A DNA stretch of 64,000 bases from Peribacillus frigoritolerans_B (GTDB lineage Bacteria > Bacillota > Bacilli > Bacillales > DSM-1321). Below the pieces are notes generated by a model that searched no databases, was not told the origin of the DNA, and worked only from the letters and a program-made list of their open reading frames with translations. The stretch spans positions 62,001 through 126,000 of the forward strand of contig NZ_JBIWES010000012.1 of assembly GCF_044762665.1 (NCBI RefSeq), written 5' to 3'. Numbering within the stretch: position 1 is the stretch's first letter; every line of letters begins with the position of its first letter. Below, in pieces: positions 52,848 to 61,727 of this stretch. Position numbers and translations under genes: made by a program.

Positions 52848-53633
52848 ATGAAGTTAGGTTTAATCGGGTGCGGTAATATCGGAAAATTTCTGCTTCAGGC
52901 CATTAATAACGACGGGCTTCTTCCAGGTGGGAGAATCGTTGCCATTTATGCCCGCCGTGAAGAAATTGCGTCACAACTAGCAGAAGAATTCAGGACACAG
53001 ACATATGGTGATGTCGACGAACTTCTTAAATCCGATGTAGATTTAGTCATAGAGGCTGCAACGATTGAAGCAGCTGAAGAGTATGCATTGAAAGTGCTTA
53101 AAAGCGGGAAGGATCTCTTGCTAAGTAGCATAGGCGTGATGGCGAATTCTGCCTTTGAAGAACAATCGAACCAAATTTGCAAAATGAATAACGTGAATAT
53201 TCTCCTTCCGTCTGGTGCGATTGGAGGTCTCGATGTACTTAAATCGGCAAAAGCGGTGAATGGCCTTGAATCTGTTTCCATCACCACAAGAAAACCGCCC
53301 AACGCATTGCCAGCAGGTACTTCCACGACAGAAGAAACGGTATTATTTGAGGGATCAGCTGCAGAAGCGATCAAACAGTTTCCGAGAAACATTAATGTTG
53401 CGATTGTGCTGTCTATGGCTGGTCTTGGGTCTGAAAGGACGAAAGTGAAAATCATTGCCGATCCAAATGTGTTAAAAAACATTCACCTGATCGAAGCGTC
53501 AGGTTCGTTCGGGAAACTGAAACTGGAAGTGGAAAATGATCCGATGCCAAATAATCCGAAAACGAGTTATCTAGCGGCATTAAGTGTTTTGGCGACTCTG
53601 CAAAATAAGGAAAAGAGCGTTCAAATCGGGTAA
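52848..53633 (+). CDS. L-aspartate-dehydrogenase-like protein (NadX family)
   Basis: Protein of 261 residues with a Rossmann N-terminus (KLGLIGCGNIGKFLLQ at 2-17), the family segment LLLSSIGVMAN, GAIGGLDVLKSAKA (substrate-binding) and TRKPPNALPAG, the layout of archaeal and bacterial aspartate dehydrogenases. No nadA or nadC lies nearby, so an NAD-synthesis role is unlikely; a role in the catabolic cluster, perhaps on a keto/amino acid intermediate, is inferred. It starts 17 bases after the aldehyde dehydrogenase. Confidence 0.82.
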   Translation: MKLGLIGCGNIGKFLLQAINNDGLLPGGRIVAIYARREEIASQLAEEFRTQTYGDVDELLKSDVDLVIEAATIEAAEEYALKVLKSGKDLLLSSIGVMANSAFEEQSNQICKMNNVNILLPSGAIGGLDVLKSAKAVNGLESVSITTRKPPNALPAGTSTTEETVLFEGSAAEAIKQFPRNINVAIVLSMAGLGSERTKVKIIADPNVLKNIHLIEASGSFGKLKLEVENDPMPNNPKTSYLAALSVLATLQNKEKSVQIG

Positions 53634-53671
53634 TGCATTATGATGTAAAGCTTGGAAGGGAGAGAAAAAGT

Positions 53672-54973
53672 ATGCTTAAAACTGAAAAATCCTTAGAAGA
53701 AATGTCGAAACAGCAAGTTGTTAACTATTTGAACGAAACGGTTAAACCAGAGGAAGGCGTCATACCTGCATACCTCCTTGGAGATCCAAAGGTTTATGAT
53801 ATAGAACATGAAAAAGTGTTTCTGAAAACATGGGTTTTTATCGGTCATGATTCTGAAGTACCGAACAAAGGAGACTTCATGACCCGTGAACTTGCTGGCT
53901 ACTCGCTTATCATTACTCGTGATGCTGAAGGGGAAATAAGGGCTTTTTATAATATGTGCACCCATCGCGGAATGAAACTATGCCGTGCAGATAAAGGGAA
54001 CAAGTCATTATTTACGTGTCCCTACCATGGGTTTAATTTTAAAAACACTGGTGAGCTCGTAGGGGTGCCGTTACAAAAGGACATATACGGGGGCAACCTT
54101 GACCGCTCGGAAATGGGCCTTCACAAAGTGAAGCTTGAATCCTATAAAGGTCTATTATTTGGAACTTGGAATGAAGATGCAGAGCCGCTTGAAGAGTTTC
54201 TTGGAGACATTAAATGGTATTTGGATATACTTGTAGGTCGTGCAGAAATGGAAGTAATCGGGGTTCCGCAAAGATTCGTTGTTAATTCCAACTGGAAAGT
54301 TGGTTCCGATAACTTTGTTGGTGATTCCTATCACACGATGGTCACACACGGATCCATTGCAAAACTGGGCATGGTGCCAAATGCTACCTATTCAAAGCGC
54401 GGTTTTCAAATCCATACGGATAACGGGCACGGCCTAAACTTAGGGACACCTAATCCTGACTTCGCTTTCCCGGAAGAATTGAAAGATGAATTTAAAACTA
54501 ACCTGTCTGAAGAACAATATGGAGTGTTATCAAACTTAAAGAATATGATTGGGAATGTATTCCCCAACTTATCATTTTTAATATCCCATACAAAAATCAA
54601 AGACCAATTCATCTCCAACACTTCAATAAGGATGTGGCGGCCAATCGGTCACAATAAAATGGAAGTGATCGCTTGGATGCTCGTGGAAAAGAACGCTTCC
54701 CAAGATTGGAAAGATAGATCAAGAGATTCATTTATCTTGACCTTTAGCCCATCCGGCATTTTCGAACAGGATGATACGGAAGTGTTTACGGATATTACTG
54801 AAGCAGCCCAAGGCCCAATGCCTTTCCTAAAGAATTTAACCTACAATTATACAATGGGGCTCCATCGTGAACCAGTTGATTTTATAGGACCTGGTGTTGC
54901 TTATGATGATAAATTCACTGAAGCGAGCCAACGGAATTTTTACAAGTACTGGCTTGAATTAATGACGAAATGA
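53672..54973 (+). CDS. Rieske non-haem iron ring-hydroxylating oxygenase, alpha subunit
   Basis: Catalytic subunit of 433 residues. Rieske cluster ligands C96-x-H98 (MCTHRG) and C116-x2-H119 (CPYHGF) are intact. The mononuclear iron site shows GDSYHTMVTH near 217-226 (Asp-x2-His-x4-His), and the third ligand lies probably in FEQDDTEVF. This oxygenase adds O2 to an aromatic ring. The start is ATG 53672 behind GGAAGGGAG; the frame opens 13 codons earlier. It is followed 22 bases later by the beta subunit. No ferredoxin or reductase gene lies in the cluster. Confidence 0.93.
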   Translation: MLKTEKSLEEMSKQQVVNYLNETVKPEEGVIPAYLLGDPKVYDIEHEKVFLKTWVFIGHDSEVPNKGDFMTRELAGYSLIITRDAEGEIRAFYNMCTHRGMKLCRADKGNKSLFTCPYHGFNFKNTGELVGVPLQKDIYGGNLDRSEMGLHKVKLESYKGLLFGTWNEDAEPLEEFLGDIKWYLDILVGRAEMEVIGVPQRFVVNSNWKVGSDNFVGDSYHTMVTHGSIAKLGMVPNATYSKRGFQIHTDNGHGLNLGTPNPDFAFPEELKDEFKTNLSEEQYGVLSNLKNMIGNVFPNLSFLISHTKIKDQFISNTSIRMWRPIGHNKMEVIAWMLVEKNASQDWKDRSRDSFILTFSPSGIFEQDDTEVFTDITEAAQGPMPFLKNLTYNYTMGLHREPVDFIGPGVAYDDKFTEASQRNFYKYWLELMTK

Positions 54974-54994
54974 TAAGCGGGAGGGGGAACCGAA

Positions 54995-55504
54995 ATGAAT
55001 GTGGAGAAAATGTTGCTCAAATGTGAATTTGAACAGTGGCTGTATGATGAAGCTCAATTACTGGATGATATTGAATTTGATGATTGGTTCGATTTAATGC
55101 ACTCTAGCTTGCGGTATCAAATGCCTGTACGTGTTAATAAAGAAGGGGTGGAACGACCGGATTATTCAACGGACATGTTTACTTTTAATGATGATATTGA
55201 GCTGCTGAAACTGCGCGTGGATCGTTTGAAAACGGATTATGCTTGGGCCGAAATACCGCCATCAAGAACACGGCGTTTTGTCTCTAATGTACGCGTTAAA
55301 GACTATGTTGAAGGTGAAAAGGCAGTCGTCAAGAGCTATCTGCTCATCTATCGGAGCCGCAGCACGGATATTCAGCATGATTTGATTTCGGGGGAAAGAA
55401 ATGATGAATTCATTTTCGAAGAAGGTAAATGGAAACTTTCCAAACGGATATTCATTGTTGATCAATCAACGATAAATACCAGAAATCTTGCTATCTTCGT
55501 ATAA
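54995..55504 (+). CDS. Ring-hydroxylating oxygenase, beta subunit
   Basis: NTF2-fold protein of 169 residues, the normal size for the small structural subunit of alpha3-beta3 dioxygenases. Family features: FEQWLYDEAQLLDDIEFDDW, LMHSSLRYQMPVRV, RTRRFVSNVRV and the C-terminal KWKLSKRIFIVDQSTI. GGGAGGGGG precedes ATG. It presumably shapes the oligomer and helps define substrate specificity. Confidence 0.92.
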   Translation: MNVEKMLLKCEFEQWLYDEAQLLDDIEFDDWFDLMHSSLRYQMPVRVNKEGVERPDYSTDMFTFNDDIELLKLRVDRLKTDYAWAEIPPSRTRRFVSNVRVKDYVEGEKAVVKSYLLIYRSRSTDIQHDLISGERNDEFIFEEGKWKLSKRIFIVDQSTINTRNLAIFV

Positions 55505-55546
55505 TATTGACTTTAATTAAAATAGATAAAAAGGAGGCTGGTTACA

Positions 55547-56335
55547 ATGACAATGGCATTAAAGGATAAAGTAGTGTTGATTACCGGTGGCAATTCAGGT
55601 ATCGGGGAGGCTGTCACTAGACGTTTCATACAAGAAGGGGCAAAAGTCAGCATCATCGGCCGCTCGATAGAAACGCTAAAGAAAATGAAAGTGGAATTTG
55701 GTGAAGAGATTCTCATTAACCAAGGCGATGTAAGCAAATATGAAGACAATGAGAGGGCAGTACAGGCCACTGTCGAGCAATTTGGAAAGCTGGATGTTTT
55801 CGTTGCCAATGCAGGGGTCTTTGATGGATTTGCTAAATTTGCCGACGTAACTCCCGATGCACTTTCCGATGCATATGATTTTCTGATCGATATTAACGTT
55901 AAAGGATCTTTCTTCGGTGCTAAAGCCGCTCTTGAAGAACTGCAAAAATCGAATGGCAATATTATTTTCACCGTATCCGGTGCTAGTTTTTATCCGGATG
56001 GCGGCGGGGTGTGGTACACAGCAAGCAAGCATGCCCAAATAGGGCTGATGCGCCAGCTTGCCTTTGAACTCGCCCCTAACATCAGGGTGAATGCTGTAGC
56101 GCCTGGTGGCACTCTGACAGCATTATCGGTCATTCCTCCCCTACGTCCATTCGTTAAAATCGTGGATAATGAAACGAAGGCAAATAGCATTAAGAAAAGA
56201 AACCCTCTGCAGCTTGCACAGCTGCCAGAAGATCATGTAGCTGCATATGTCCTGTTAGCATCGGACGCAGCGCGTGCAATTACCGGCGAAGTCATCTCCA
56301 GTGATGGAGGATTGGCAGTTCGCGGACTGGGTTGA
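55547..56335 (+). CDS. SDR, probable cis-dihydrodiol dehydrogenase
   Basis: Short-chain dehydrogenase of 262 residues with GGNSGIG at about 14-20, ANAG near 88, and YTASK (Tyr156/Lys160) preceded by FTVSGASFYPDGG. The latter, NIRVNAVAPGGT and the bulky loop LIDINVKGSFFGAKAAL recall BphB-type cis-dihydrodiol dehydrogenases. Directly behind the dioxygenase subunits, it would rearomatise the diol to a catechol. AAGGAGG lies 9 bases before ATG 55547. Confidence 0.87.
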   Translation: MTMALKDKVVLITGGNSGIGEAVTRRFIQEGAKVSIIGRSIETLKKMKVEFGEEILINQGDVSKYEDNERAVQATVEQFGKLDVFVANAGVFDGFAKFADVTPDALSDAYDFLIDINVKGSFFGAKAALEELQKSNGNIIFTVSGASFYPDGGGVWYTASKHAQIGLMRQLAFELAPNIRVNAVAPGGTLTALSVIPPLRPFVKIVDNETKANSIKKRNPLQLAQLPEDHVAAYVLLASDAARAITGEVISSDGGLAVRGLG

Positions 56336-56375
56336 GTCCATAACAAAATAAACTAAGGGAAGTAGGTTTATATGT

Positions 56376-57335
56376 ATGGCTGAATCACTATTGGGCAATA
56401 GGAATATTAATCAACTCGCATTTGTTGTAAAAGATATTGAATCTGCTAATCTTGCTTTCACAACGCTGCTGGGCATTAAGAAAGCAGAACCATTTTTAAC
56501 TGGTGACAGTTCTGTTTCGAAAGTCACTTTTAGAGGCGTACCAACGGAATCACAATCCAAACTGGCTTTCCTGAATACTCCGACCGTCCAATTTGAACTA
56601 ATAGAACCCGATAAAAATCCTGGAACGATGCGTGAGTTCCTGGATGAAGTAGGTGAAGGGATCCACCATATAGCTTTTGATGTAGACTCTATCCAAAAGA
56701 GGCTGCCAATCATGGAGAAAAGTGGATACCCAGCCTTGCAAACGGGTGAATTCACTTCAAGTGACGGCCGATATGTATATGTGGATACACTAGATGATCA
56801 CAAAACGTTTGTTGAACTGCTTGAAAGTGCGGAGCCAAGAGCAACGGCATGGGAAAGGCCGGAAGATGCCAGCGTTCAGCCGCTATTAGGGACTAACATA
56901 GTGGAACAACTTGCGTTTGTTGTAAAAGACCTCGACGCGGCTTCAGATGCATATTGTAAGTTATTGGGTGTTGAAAAACCTCCCATCATCCATTCTGGTT
57001 CAACCGATATTACAAACGTGATTTATAAAGGGAAACCCACTGAAGGCAAATCAAAATATATATTCATCGATACTCCGTTAATTCAAATTGAATTGATCGA
57101 GCCGGGCGAATCGCCCAGTACGTGGAAAGATCATCTTGAAACATATGGTGAGGGTGTTCACCATATCTCTTTTGTCGTTAAAGACATGGAGGCTAAAATG
57201 AAGCTGCTGGAAGAAATGGGCTATCCGGTCATACAGACAGGTAATTTTTTTAACGGAAAAGGCCGGTATGCCTATATGGATACAACAGCGACCTTTAAAG
57301 TGATCATTGAACTGCTAGAACGTTTTGATGAGTAA
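56376..57335 (+). CDS. Double VOC-domain protein, internally duplicated
   Basis: Protein of 319 residues formed by two similar halves. Both contain QLAFVVKD (residues about 12 and 178), TxxxQxELIEP, EGIHHIAFDV or EGVHHISFVV, and a GRYxYxDT segment. Each half looks like a methylmalonyl-CoA-epimerase-type VOC module, so metal binding by His/Glu is likely within each. It is the last gene of the aromatic-type operon. Role unknown: epimerase, lactone isomerase or substrate binding are possible. Confidence 0.83.
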   Translation: MAESLLGNRNINQLAFVVKDIESANLAFTTLLGIKKAEPFLTGDSSVSKVTFRGVPTESQSKLAFLNTPTVQFELIEPDKNPGTMREFLDEVGEGIHHIAFDVDSIQKRLPIMEKSGYPALQTGEFTSSDGRYVYVDTLDDHKTFVELLESAEPRATAWERPEDASVQPLLGTNIVEQLAFVVKDLDAASDAYCKLLGVEKPPIIHSGSTDITNVIYKGKPTEGKSKYIFIDTPLIQIELIEPGESPSTWKDHLETYGEGVHHISFVVKDMEAKMKLLEEMGYPVIQTGNFFNGKGRYAYMDTTATFKVIIELLERFDE

Positions 57336-57358
57336 ACAAGTAACAATTGATCATCAAA

Positions 57359-57442
57359 AGGTTTTCGGATGCAATTGACTGATCACTTGGGAGTTACATA
57401 ATTAGGAATGATGAACTCCAGCGGTCATTATTTCGAAAACCT
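57359..57442 (+). other. Nested inverted repeats after the catabolic operon
   Basis: AGGTTTTCG (57359-57367) pairs with CGAAAACCT (57434-57442), and inside it GGAGTT pairs with AACTCC. There is no T run, so it is not a clear terminator. It could be a long-loop transcript end or the remains of a repeat. Confidence 0.3.
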
Positions 57443-57569
57443 AGCCATTTTCCCACCTGATCAGCTGATTAACTTACGAGAAGTGAAACCATAAAAGGCA
57501 TACAAGGCAATGGTCGGGAAGGGGACTTCAACCATGGCCTTGTACGGTTCGAATAAAAGTGGAAAATTT

Positions 57570-58145
57570 AAAATCAATATGGATTGTATTGACCTTTATT
57601 CCTTTTTCTACACCTTTGTCACGAATGGCATAGATTACCTGAAAGTGCTTGTTGTTTCGTTCCTCATACCAAAATTTATCAACCATTGTAACATCTTCAT
57701 TACGGGCCGATAAAAAGGAAATTCGAAAAGAAAGCCATGATGAATCTGTAGTCTTTGGAGAAAGGTATTTCTCGAGTAGGAATATAATAAGCGGTGAAAT
57801 TCAAGATTTGCACGCTTGCCGCTATTCGGCTATTTTTATTAATTGCCTGTTGTAGTTTATCCGTTGCCCATTCCAGTTTTTTTAATTCTTCTTCCGTAAT
57901 TCCTTCACATGCTTTTTGTATAGAATGGTTTTCGAGCATTTTCCTGATTTCCAATTCTTGCTGCAAAAGATCAATATCCACATTGGATATGACCATCCCT
58001 ATGCCAGGCTTCACCTGAAGCAAATTTTCCTGTTCCAATTTCCTCAAAGCTTCACGAACCGGTGCGGCTACAATTGAATTGTTGGGCGATATCATCTTCC
58101 GTTAACCGGTCTCCGGGCAAAAATATCCCTTCAATGATTTTGTGT
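57570..58145 (-). pseudogene. GntR/FadR-type (FCD) regulator pseudogene
   Basis: The upstream part reads KIIEGIFLPGDRLTEDDIAQ and QQFNCSR in one frame, then the frame shifts by one base near 58068-58075 (where TPVREAL is expected) into PVREALRKLEQENLLQVKPG and LEIRKMLENHSIQKACEGIT. After about 57800 the FCD core is lost, and a last family-like piece, KHFQVIYAIRDKGVEKG, appears in another frame near 57600. There is no intact gene. It would once have regulated the adjacent catabolic operon or the decayed ridA locus. Confidence 0.7.
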
Positions 58146-58295
58146 TTTCAGGGTGCTCCTTTTCTAAAATCCAATTATATACAAGTGTATTTATTTTATC
58201 TTAAAAAATGATTGAAGTTATTTCAATGCTTCGGACTTTTGATTATTTATAAAATTCAATGGGGTGAGACCGTTCTCTGTTACGGTACAACAAAT

Positions 58296-58592
58296 GATGT
58301 ATATGAAACAATTATAACCAAAGACGCTCACAAAGCTATCGGACCTTATGGAAATTCTAGGTAGCCCTCATATATATGCTGTAACTGGAAAACTGCCTAG
58401 CACTTTTGGGAATCATAGAGTAAGAGGATGCAAACTTAGAGCAGGTTATATAATCATCGGTTTGGAAAGGGGGGCACTTTCCCCTGATGAATGATGTATA
58501 TGGAAATTCTTTTTACAGATAACCATGCAAGAAGTGAGATTCATGTTGCTCGATTACATAAAGATGCTATGATTGAAATCGAAGCTTATTAA
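58296..58592 (+). pseudogene. ridA (YjgF/UK114 family) pseudogene
   Basis: The N-terminal piece ETIITKDAHKAIGPYGNS matches the start of RidA proteins (TKDAPKAIGPYSQA) and ends in a stop. After about 120 unmatched bases the frame at 58494-58592 reads MYMEILFTDNHARSEIHVAR and LHKDAMIEIEAY, the RidA C-terminus (PARSAVEVARLPKDALVEIE), though the catalytic-site arginine context survives. The middle third is deleted or scrambled. RidA removes reactive enamines formed by PLP enzymes; one such enzyme is encoded just downstream. Confidence 0.72.
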
Positions 58593-58656
58593 ACAAAAGA
58601 GAACATCAGATTGATTTTCTTTTTTTATATACATAGAGGATCAGGAGGAGTAATAA

Positions 58657-59649
58657 ATGAATTTAGCACAATTTCCTAGAAAGCGATATACACCGACATA
58701 TACACCAGTTGAGAGATTAGATCATTTTTCTGAAGTTCTTGGTGGCCCATCCATTTACGTTAAACGAGACGATATGCTTGGTCTGACGGCCGGGGGAAAT
58801 AAAACAAGAAAACTGGAATTCCTTGTTGCTGATGCATTGGAAAAAGGCGCGGATACATTGATTACATGTGGAGGCGTTCAATCCAATCATTGCCGCTTGA
58901 CACTAGCTGCTGCGGTTAAAGAAAAAATGAAATGCATCCTTGTGTTGGAAGAGGGTCTTTCAAATTCTGAACCGGATTTTAACGGTAACTATTTTCTCTA
59001 TCATTTATTGGGCGCTGAACAAATCAAAGTAGTGCCTAATGGTTCTGACTTAATACAAGAAATGCAGAAAGTCGCTAAAGAGGTGACAGAGAAAGGACAT
59101 CAACCTTACATCATCCCGGTTGGGGGATCCAATGTCATTGGTGCGACGGGATACGTTGCATGCGCTCAGGAGATCTTGGCACAGTCCTTTGAGCAAGGGA
59201 TTGATTTGAAAGCAGTTATTTGTGTAAGCGGCAGTGGAGGAATGCATGCGGGTTTAGTGGCAGGATTTCATGGAAATCACAGTGGAGTATCGGTAATTGG
59301 AATAAACGTTAGTAGGGGGAAAGCTGAACAAGAAGAGAAAGTTTTTCAGCTTGTTAAGGAAACTTTAACACATATCGGCATTCCAAATTCAATTCCTCGT
59401 GAGGCAGTTACGTGTTTTGATGAGTATGTCGGACCGGGTTATGCTTTGCCTACACCTGAAATGGTGGAAGCAGTCAAGATAATGGCAAGAACAGAAGGAA
59501 TTTTGCTGGATCCGGTATATACGGGTAAAGCGGCAGCGGGACTCATCGATTTAATAAAAAAAGGCACATTCAAGCCGGAGGATAACATTCTATTTGTTCA
59601 CTCTGGCGGTGCTTCATCGTTATACGCCAATACTTCTCTATTTAATTGA
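58657..59649 (+). CDS. dcyD: D-cysteine desulfhydrase / ACC deaminase-family PLP enzyme
   Basis: Fold-type II PLP enzyme of 330 residues. It shows RDDMLGLTAGGNKTRKLEFL with the Schiff-base lysine near 50, GGVQSNHCRLTLAAA (substrate carboxylate loop with the nucleophilic Ser/Asn of ACC-deaminase-like enzymes), PVGGSNVIGATGYV and SGSGGMHAGLVAG (phosphate loop), and LDPVYTGKAAAGLIDL. The pattern favours D-cysteine desulfhydrase over true ACC deaminase, but substrate needs testing. AGGAGG precedes ATG 58657. Confidence 0.83.
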   Translation: MNLAQFPRKRYTPTYTPVERLDHFSEVLGGPSIYVKRDDMLGLTAGGNKTRKLEFLVADALEKGADTLITCGGVQSNHCRLTLAAAVKEKMKCILVLEEGLSNSEPDFNGNYFLYHLLGAEQIKVVPNGSDLIQEMQKVAKEVTEKGHQPYIIPVGGSNVIGATGYVACAQEILAQSFEQGIDLKAVICVSGSGGMHAGLVAGFHGNHSGVSVIGINVSRGKAEQEEKVFQLVKETLTHIGIPNSIPREAVTCFDEYVGPGYALPTPEMVEAVKIMARTEGILLDPVYTGKAAAGLIDLIKKGTFKPEDNILFVHSGGASSLYANTSLFN

Positions 59650-59714
59650 AATACTTATCATGCATGTGGCCTAATCCCACTTTTTAAGTATAGCAGGGGT
59701 GGTTATTAAGCAAA

Positions 59715-60620
59715 AACATATGTATCGAATAATTAATCCAATAGCTTTCATGCTGAATTTTGTCAATGTCACTAATTCCTGCTCTCTAAATGTACCGTAG
59801 GCCGGGCCGCTGGTATAAGCTTACAATGCTTCGGCAAGTGTTATGCACTCATATGGATGCCATACCGTTTTTCCGCTGCTGTCGATTCTCGTTACTGCAC
59901 GATAGATTTGTTGAAGCGGATTAAGTATATCAATTGGAAAGTCCGTTCCAAATGCCAATTTTGCTCCGGCTTCTTGCAATGTATTAATCGAGAAAACATG
60001 CTTTTCTCGTTCAGTACCAATCCGTTCGGTGTAAACACCTCTTTCGGACATCGCAAAGTGATCTGGCTGCATTGAAGCAGTAACGCCCAACTCTATGAAA
60101 CAATGAACATCATCCGGGTGGATCACTTCAATGTGTTCGACGGAATGACGCGAATCTCGTTTACCGTTTGTCTTTTGGGCTTCACCATATGCATCTAGAG
60201 CAAGGCGAACCGCTCCGTCGCCAATGGCATGAAAACGAATGCTAAAGCCTTCTTTATCTGCATCAACGACCCATTTGTTGATCGTTTCAGCAGGGAAAGA
60301 CGTCTCACCGCGTGTATTAGGTTGATCCGCATAAGGTTCAAGTAAATAAGCGGTACGGGCTGTAATGACACCATCGATAAATTGTTTAAGTCCCGACACA
60401 CGAAGTTTATCCGATTGATACGTATCTCGTAATTGTTTGACATGTTCAAGATTGCCATTTAAAGCTGGCCATAAATGAATACGGGCTGTTAATTCTCCAT
60501 TGTCTTCGAATTCTTTGAAAACATCTAGAGATTCTATTGTTTTTAAACCATGTAAGTCATTGACAGCAGTTACCCCTAAGCTTTCTGCGTGTGCCAAGAA
60601 ATCAGAGAAGATTGGATTTT
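59715..60620 (-). pseudogene. YtcJ-type amidohydrolase, truncated at both ends
   Basis: The open frame (60732-59821) holds about 260 residues of the C-terminal half of a YtcJ-like metal-dependent amidohydrolase: SFPAETINKWVVDADKEGFS, RFHAIGDGAVRLALDAY, HSVEHIEVIHPDDV and LAFGTDFPIDILNPLQQIY. The N-terminal half with the HxH metal motif is absent; family-like sequence begins near 60610. At 59821 a TAA interrupts the family sequence, and the same frame continues with AYTSGPAYGTFREQELVTLT to about 59760. The gene is thus both deleted and nonsense-mutated. Confidence 0.8.
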
Positions 60621-60719
60621 TTTTTGTATTTGAAAAATTAATAAGGAATTTGTAATGAGGGAACATATGTTTTATAATGTACTTTAAGTAATTATCTATC
60701 GAAATAGGGGAGGCATTAT

Positions 60720-61223
60720 ATGTATATTTCAATTTCAGATTTTATTAAAGAATGGAATAAAGAAGCCATATTGACTCAAAATGTCTTGGATAGTTTGACT
60801 GATGAATCCTTAGAACAACAAGTTTATCCAGGAGGTCGTACCTTAGGAAGAATTGTGTGGCATTTCACCACGAATATTCCAGATTATCTAGCTCATTTCG
60901 GGTTAAAGATAGACCGGATAGAAAGTTCGGAAAACGTCCCATCTTCTGCCCGGGAAATTGCCATCACTTTTAAAAATGTAAGTTCTCACGCAGCCAAAAT
61001 TATTGAACAACAATGGACAGACGAATCCCTGGAACAAATACAAGAAGCGTTTGGAAGACAGGAAACAAATGCTTCCATCCTTATGGGACTAATCAAGCAT
61101 ATTGTTCATCATCGCGGACAAGTTACGGTTTTGATGCGTCAAGCAGGAATAAAACCTTTTGGGGTTTATGGACCGCCAAAAGAAGATTGGATTCATTTAG
61201 GTGTGGAAACTCCACCGCTTTAA
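60720..61223 (+). CDS. DinB-family four-helix protein
   Basis: Protein of 167 residues with the DinB/YfiT four-helix-bundle pattern and metal-binding histidines in GRIVWHFTTNIPDYL near 46 and KHIVHHRGQVTVLMRQAG near 128-145 (H-x3-H type). The end (GVYGPPKEDW) is typical of DinB-like proteins. AGGGGAGG precedes ATG 60720. Members include thiol-dependent transferases and stress proteins; no specific activity can be given. It stands alone, divergent from the amidohydrolase pseudogene. Confidence 0.88.
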   Translation: MYISISDFIKEWNKEAILTQNVLDSLTDESLEQQVYPGGRTLGRIVWHFTTNIPDYLAHFGLKIDRIESSENVPSSAREIAITFKNVSSHAAKIIEQQWTDESLEQIQEAFGRQETNASILMGLIKHIVHHRGQVTVLMRQAGIKPFGVYGPPKEDWIHLGVETPPL

Positions 61224-61324
61224 TAACTTATGAATGCTTAAGTTATGATCTTCAACATACGGGGCCATTGGCGAATAATTAAATTCCAGTTCTCCATTTT
61301 ATAACTGAGTTAATAATATGTTTT

Positions 61325-61355
61325 AGCATCCATTGAAGGGTGCTTTTTTATTTTG
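61325..61355 (+). terminator. Terminator after the DinB-like gene
   Basis: AGCATCC with GGGTGCT across ATTGAA (one bulge), followed by TTTTTTATTTT, about 100 bases after the stop. Confidence 0.75.
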
Positions 61356-61727
61356 CCAAAAAGGGTTTAAATGTCACCATCCTTCATATTCCAATTAAAG
61401 CGAATGAAGTAAAACTTCAGATAGATCAACAATCCCGGCATAAAATTACCATTTGTCCCGTCTGTTCCTATTGATTGGCTATGTTAAACCATTAGTGCAG
61501 AATAGTTCTTTACTATTATTATTTATAAGTAAATGACGAGATCTCTACCAAATCAATTAAAACTGACTGAAAGTGTCTAGTTATAACTATCAGTATTTTG
61601 TTGAAAAATGTCGTTATTTGCGAATATCATTATCGTCATTTCTGAGATATTATTATATTGAATTAACACATTGAAGTGATAATGCAACCTTATGTCGGTG
61701 CTCAATTAAGTGAGTGGGGGAAAATAA
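61356..61727. other. Region upstream of the SigH-like gene
   Basis: About 370 AT-rich bases that should hold the promoter of the sigma-factor gene. I see no convincing -35/-10 pair, no operator and no RNA structure. Confidence 0.4.

Noticed and set aside
57510..57713. 67-codon plus-strand frame
   Set aside because: Antisense to the decayed GntR-family gene; no family.
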